Below, piece by piece: positions 5,848-8,305 of a stretch of 8,305 nucleotides of DNA. Where the stretch lies: positions 1-8,305 of the forward strand of contig WGBK01000126.1 of NCBI GenBank assembly GCA_015494335.1, written 5' to 3'. Each line of letters begins with the position of its first letter. Positions within the stretch are counted from its first letter, which is position 1. The notes below the pieces were generated by a model. The model saw nothing but the letters and a program-made list of their open reading frames with translations. It had not been told where the DNA came from and did not search any database. This stretch comes from Gammaproteobacteria bacterium. Its GTDB lineage: Bacteria; Pseudomonadota; Gammaproteobacteria; GCA-001735895. Both the position numbers and the translations under genes were made by a program.

Positions 5848-7649
5848 CATCGGGCCTCCGCTACAGACATCAGGCGCTGTCGCAATCCGGAGCTGCGCCG
5901 GGTCGCGCGCTGCACCGCCCGGCGCAGTACCGCTTTACCGCCCCAGACACGAAAGCTCGCGCGCGCCCGGGTGATGCCGGTATAGAGCAGTTCGCGCGTG
6001 CAGAGTTCGTTCTCCCGCTCCGGCAGAACCAGCAGCACCCGGTCGAACTCGCTGCCCTGGGACTTGTGCACCGTCATCGCATAGGCCGTTTCATGGGGCG
6101 GCAACTGGGCCAGGGAGAAGGCCTGAAGACCGCCCTCGTCGCTGTCGATCCAGAAACGCAGTTCCCCGTCGGGATCCCGCCACAACATGCCGATATCGCC
6201 GTTGTGCAGGCCATACTGGTGGACATTGCGCGTGATCATCAGCGGCTTGCCTTCGTAGAGTTCCTGTTCGGCGCGAAAGCCGTTCTGTTGCTTGAGCCAT
6301 TGCTCGATGCAGGCATTGATGTGATGCACACCCATCGGACCCTGCCATTGGGCCGCGAGTATGCGAAAGCGCTGGAAGCGCTGCAGGGCTTCCTCGACGG
6401 AAGCCGAATCGTGGATCGATTGGTACTGTTCCCTGGCGATCTCCCGGTACCGCTCATCGACCGCATGGGCATCGGGTTGCGCCCATTCCAGATCGTCTTG
6501 CCCGTCACTGGCGCCGAGGATCTCCATGAAGCCGTCGACATCCCCGGCATTGATGCAACGGGCCAGTTTTCCGATCCCCGAACCCTCGCCGAATCGACGG
6601 CTTTTCTGCAGCACGACCACCTGCTCGGCCAGCGGATAATCCGACGAGGAAGGCGGCAGCTCCAGGCCAAATTCGCGCTGCAGCCAGCGGCAGGTTTCGG
6701 CACCGCATCCGCTGTGCTGCAGGCCCCCGCAGAGATCCGCGAAGACGCTGCCCGCCTCGACCGAGGCCAGCTGATCCTTGTCGCCAAGAAGAATCAGCCG
6801 CGACTGCGGCGGCAAGGCCTCGCAAACCGCGTACATCAGGTTCTGATCGATCATCGAGGCCTCGTCGAGTATCAGCACATCGAAAGGAAGGGGGTGCTCC
6901 CGGTTGTGCCGCGCACGATGACTGCGGTAGTCGATGCGCAGCAGCCGGTGCAGGGTTAGCGCCTTGTCGGGCAGCCGGTTCCGCAGTTCTGCGGGCAGAT
7001 CGACAAGGCTCTCGCCCAGGGATTCGGACATCCGGGCAGCCGCCTTTCCGGTGGGCGCGGCCAGGGCGATGCGCGTATCCGGGTTCTGTTCCAGCAGCAG
7101 ATGAATCAATCGGGCCACAGTCCAGGTCTTGCCGGTACCGGGTCCACCGGATATGACCAGAAAGCGGTAGCGCAGCGCCTGTATCACCGCAAGCTTCTGA
7201 AAATCCGTTTCGTCCTGTCCGGGGAAGCACCGGTTGACGGCCTGGATCAGGCTAGCGTCCAGTGCCTGCGCCTCTCCCGCCCTTTGCAGCAGATCTCCGG
7301 CCATGACCCTTTCCTGGTGATGGAGGCGTTGCAGGTAGAATCGATCCTGATCCTCGATCAGCGGCAAGACCGTATCCGGTCCGCCGACAAATTCCGTCGA
7401 TTCGACGAGCACCTGCAGATCGGCGTCTGCCAGTTCATCGAATCCCAGCTCCCTCGCCCGATCCGCCACGCGGTCGATCTCCAGGCAGACATCGCCTTCC
7501 TGTATGCCCTTCTGCAACAGCAGGGCCAGTTGCAATCCCTCGACCGGGGCTTCCGGCCATTGATCCCGCAGCAACTCGGCCAGGGCCATCAGGCTGTAGT
7601 CCAGGCCCGCGGCTGCAAGCTGTTGCCGAATACGGGTCAGTGTGCTCAT
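5847..7649 (-). CDS. recD: Exodeoxyribonuclease V alpha subunit, RecD helicase
   Basis: RecD is the 5'-3' superfamily 1B motor of the RecBCD complex, which unwinds and degrades double-strand ends and loads RecA at Chi. At 600 residues it is full length (E. coli 608). The N-terminal ~130 residues form the RecB-contacting domain. Walker A is GGPGTGKT at 168-175 with K174, and a TGKAAARM motif follows. Walker B is LILDEAS with D262-E263, and GDKDQLASVEAG is motif III. Near the C-terminus are TVHKSQGSEF (motif V) and YTGITRA (motif VI, with the arginine finger region). All helicase motifs look intact. The start overlaps the recB stop by four bases (ATGA), and a GGGAGGG Shine-Dalgarno lies at 7660-7654. 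The stop overlaps the arfB start. RecB and RecD are encoded together as in E. coli; recC would be expected upstream, outside the window. Confidence 0.97.
   Translation of the reverse strand: MSTLTRIRQQLAAAGLDYSLMALAELLRDQWPEAPVEGLQLALLLQKGIQEGDVCLEIDRVADRARELGFDELADADLQVLVESTEFVGGPDTVLPLIEDQDRFYLQRLHHQERVMAGDLLQRAGEAQALDASLIQAVNRCFPGQDETDFQKLAVIQALRYRFLVISGGPGTGKTWTVARLIHLLLEQNPDTRIALAAPTGKAAARMSESLGESLVDLPAELRNRLPDKALTLHRLLRIDYRSHRARHNREHPLPFDVLILDEASMIDQNLMYAVCEALPPQSRLILLGDKDQLASVEAGSVFADLCGGLQHSGCGAETCRWLQREFGLELPPSSSDYPLAEQVVVLQKSRRFGEGSGIGKLARCINAGDVDGFMEILGASDGQDDLEWAQPDAHAVDERYREIAREQYQSIHDSASVEEALQRFQRFRILAAQWQGPMGVHHINACIEQWLKQQNGFRAEQELYEGKPLMITRNVHQYGLHNGDIGMLWRDPDGELRFWIDSDEGGLQAFSLAQLPPHETAYAMTVHKSQGSEFDRVLLVLPERENELCTRELLYTGITRARASFRVWGGKAVLRRAVQRATRRSSGLRQRLMSVAEAR
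5855..5859 (-). promoter_or_regulatory. Shine-Dalgarno for arfB inside recD
   Basis: GGAGG on the minus strand lies in the last codons of recD, seven bases before the ATG at 5847 and four before the ATG at 5850. It gives arfB its own ribosome entry while its start overlaps the recD stop (ATGATGA arrangement). Confidence 0.6.
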
Positions 7650-8305
7650 TCGACCCTCCCCGCCAGCAGCCGATCCAGTTCCTCGATAATGGCAAGCGAC
7701 GGGTGATCCGAAAACACACCGTACTGCATGACGCTGTCTGCGGACATTCCACGAAGAAACAGGTAACGAACGCCGCCCATGTGTCGAGCGTAGTCATAGT
7801 CTGCTAACCGGTTCTTCAGGTGCCGGTGCAGGGCCAGCGTATAGATCAGATATTGCAGGTGATAATCGTGATCGTACATGGCCTGTCGGCAGGATTCGGG
7901 GCCATAGTCCTGCCGGGACGCGCCGAGATAATTGCTCTTGTAGTCGAGCACATGATATCGGCCCTCGATCTCGTAGATCAGGTCGATGAAACCCTGGAGA
8001 TAGCCATTGATGGTATCGAATGAGAGCTGCCGCTTCGGTTGCAGGTAATCGTGACGATGCAGAAAATCGTTCAGCGCCCGGACATCGAGTTGCCTGCAGG
8101 ACATCAGAAACTCCATTTCCTTGACACAGTTTCGCGGAGCCAGGTCCGCGAGCCGATGCCCGCCGAGATCGCAGCACCGGATATCCTCGTACCAGCTCCG
8201 CAAGACCGGTGTCCATTCCTCGTCGAAACCGTAGGCGTTCAGCTTCTCCCGGATCAGCATTTCGTCCGCCGACATGTCGAGGCGCTGGTCTTCCATCAAT
8301 TCATG
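7646..8305 (-). CDS. recB: Exodeoxyribonuclease V beta subunit RecB, C-terminal nuclease part (5' end outside window)
   Basis: The frame is open from the right edge to the TGA at 7646, giving the last 219 residues of a protein normally about 1,180 residues long. It is the RecB nuclease domain, which cuts both DNA strands as the complex unwinds and is tied to RecA loading. GFIDLIYEIEGRYHVLDYKSN contains the catalytic set D108, D121 and K123 (fragment numbering), with the same 13- and 2-residue spacing as D1067, D1080 and K1082 of E. coli. QYLIYTLALHRHLKNRLADYDY and GGVRYLFLRGM follow as in E. coli. The reading begins HELMEDQR, equivalent to the E. coli HSLFED segment, so the TTG at 8299 and ATG at 8296 are internal codons, not starts. 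It overlaps recD by four bases. Confidence 0.96.
   Translation of the reverse strand, partial: HELMEDQRLDMSADEMLIREKLNAYGFDEEWTPVLRSWYEDIRCCDLGGHRLADLAPRNCVKEMEFLMSCRQLDVRALNDFLHRHDYLQPKRQLSFDTINGYLQGFIDLIYEIEGRYHVLDYKSNYLGASRQDYGPESCRQAMYDHDYHLQYLIYTLALHRHLKNRLADYDYARHMGGVRYLFLRGMSADSVMQYGVFSDHPSLAIIEELDRLLAGRVE

Noticed and set aside
6066..6959. A 297-codon plus-strand open frame opposite recD
   Set aside because: It is a shadow of the recD helicase domain, and its translation shows no family features.
8296..8299. The TTG/ATG near the right edge as a gene start
   Set aside because: The frame remains open to the edge, and the residues before it continue the RecB alignment. This is the interior of recB.

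Overview
The window is GC-rich proteobacterial DNA, most likely from a gammaproteobacterium. The evidence is a RecB/RecD pair that aligns from memory with the E. coli proteins, an E. coli-type ArfB, and a ubiquinone-pathway flavin hydroxylase. Coding is dense: genes overlap by 4 to 20 bases or sit a few bases apart, and no non-coding stretch exceeds about 210 bases. I see no tRNA, rRNA, CRISPR array, integrase or complete insertion sequence. The window reads as a chromosomal housekeeping region rather than a genomic island.

Left part (1-3306). A 5' portion of a PLP-dependent cysteine desulfhydrase/cysteine-synthase-family gene (cds1-like, minus strand) leaves the left edge. It is divergent from a complete UbiM-type FAD hydroxylase gene (692-1891, plus strand) across a 158-base gap, which holds a good minus-strand promoter and a perfect GC-rich hairpin. 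After ubiM come two co-directional genes of unknown function that overlap by four bases: a 128-residue protein with two membrane segments, and a 319-residue protein with a signal peptide. They probably act together at or outside the cytoplasmic membrane.

Middle (3311-5225, minus strand). A glycerophosphodiester phosphodiesterase gene is followed, with a 20-base overlap, by a short FAD-dependent glycerol-3-phosphate dehydrogenase gene. The pair forms a two-step route: glycerophosphodiester to glycerol-3-phosphate to dihydroxyacetone phosphate, with electrons passed to the quinone pool. The dehydrogenase stops at the end of its FAD/substrate domain and lacks the C-terminal helical domain of E. 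coli GlpD.

A 207-220-base intergenic region (about 5226-5433) carries a possible promoter for the phosphodiesterase gene, a 28-bp perfect palindrome, and smaller direct and inverted repeats next to it.

Right part (5434-8305, minus strand). The 3' end of recB (nuclease domain with its catalytic Asp-Asp-Lys set), a full-length recD, and arfB (GGQ-type ribosome-rescue peptidyl-tRNA hydrolase) form a tightly overlapping series. The placing of arfB directly behind recD, with overlapping stop and start codons, is the most notable arrangement here. I did not find a clearly new biological system. The items most worth checking are the recBD-arfB coupling, the palindromic repeat, the minimal GDPD-GlpD operon and the unknown membrane/secreted pair.
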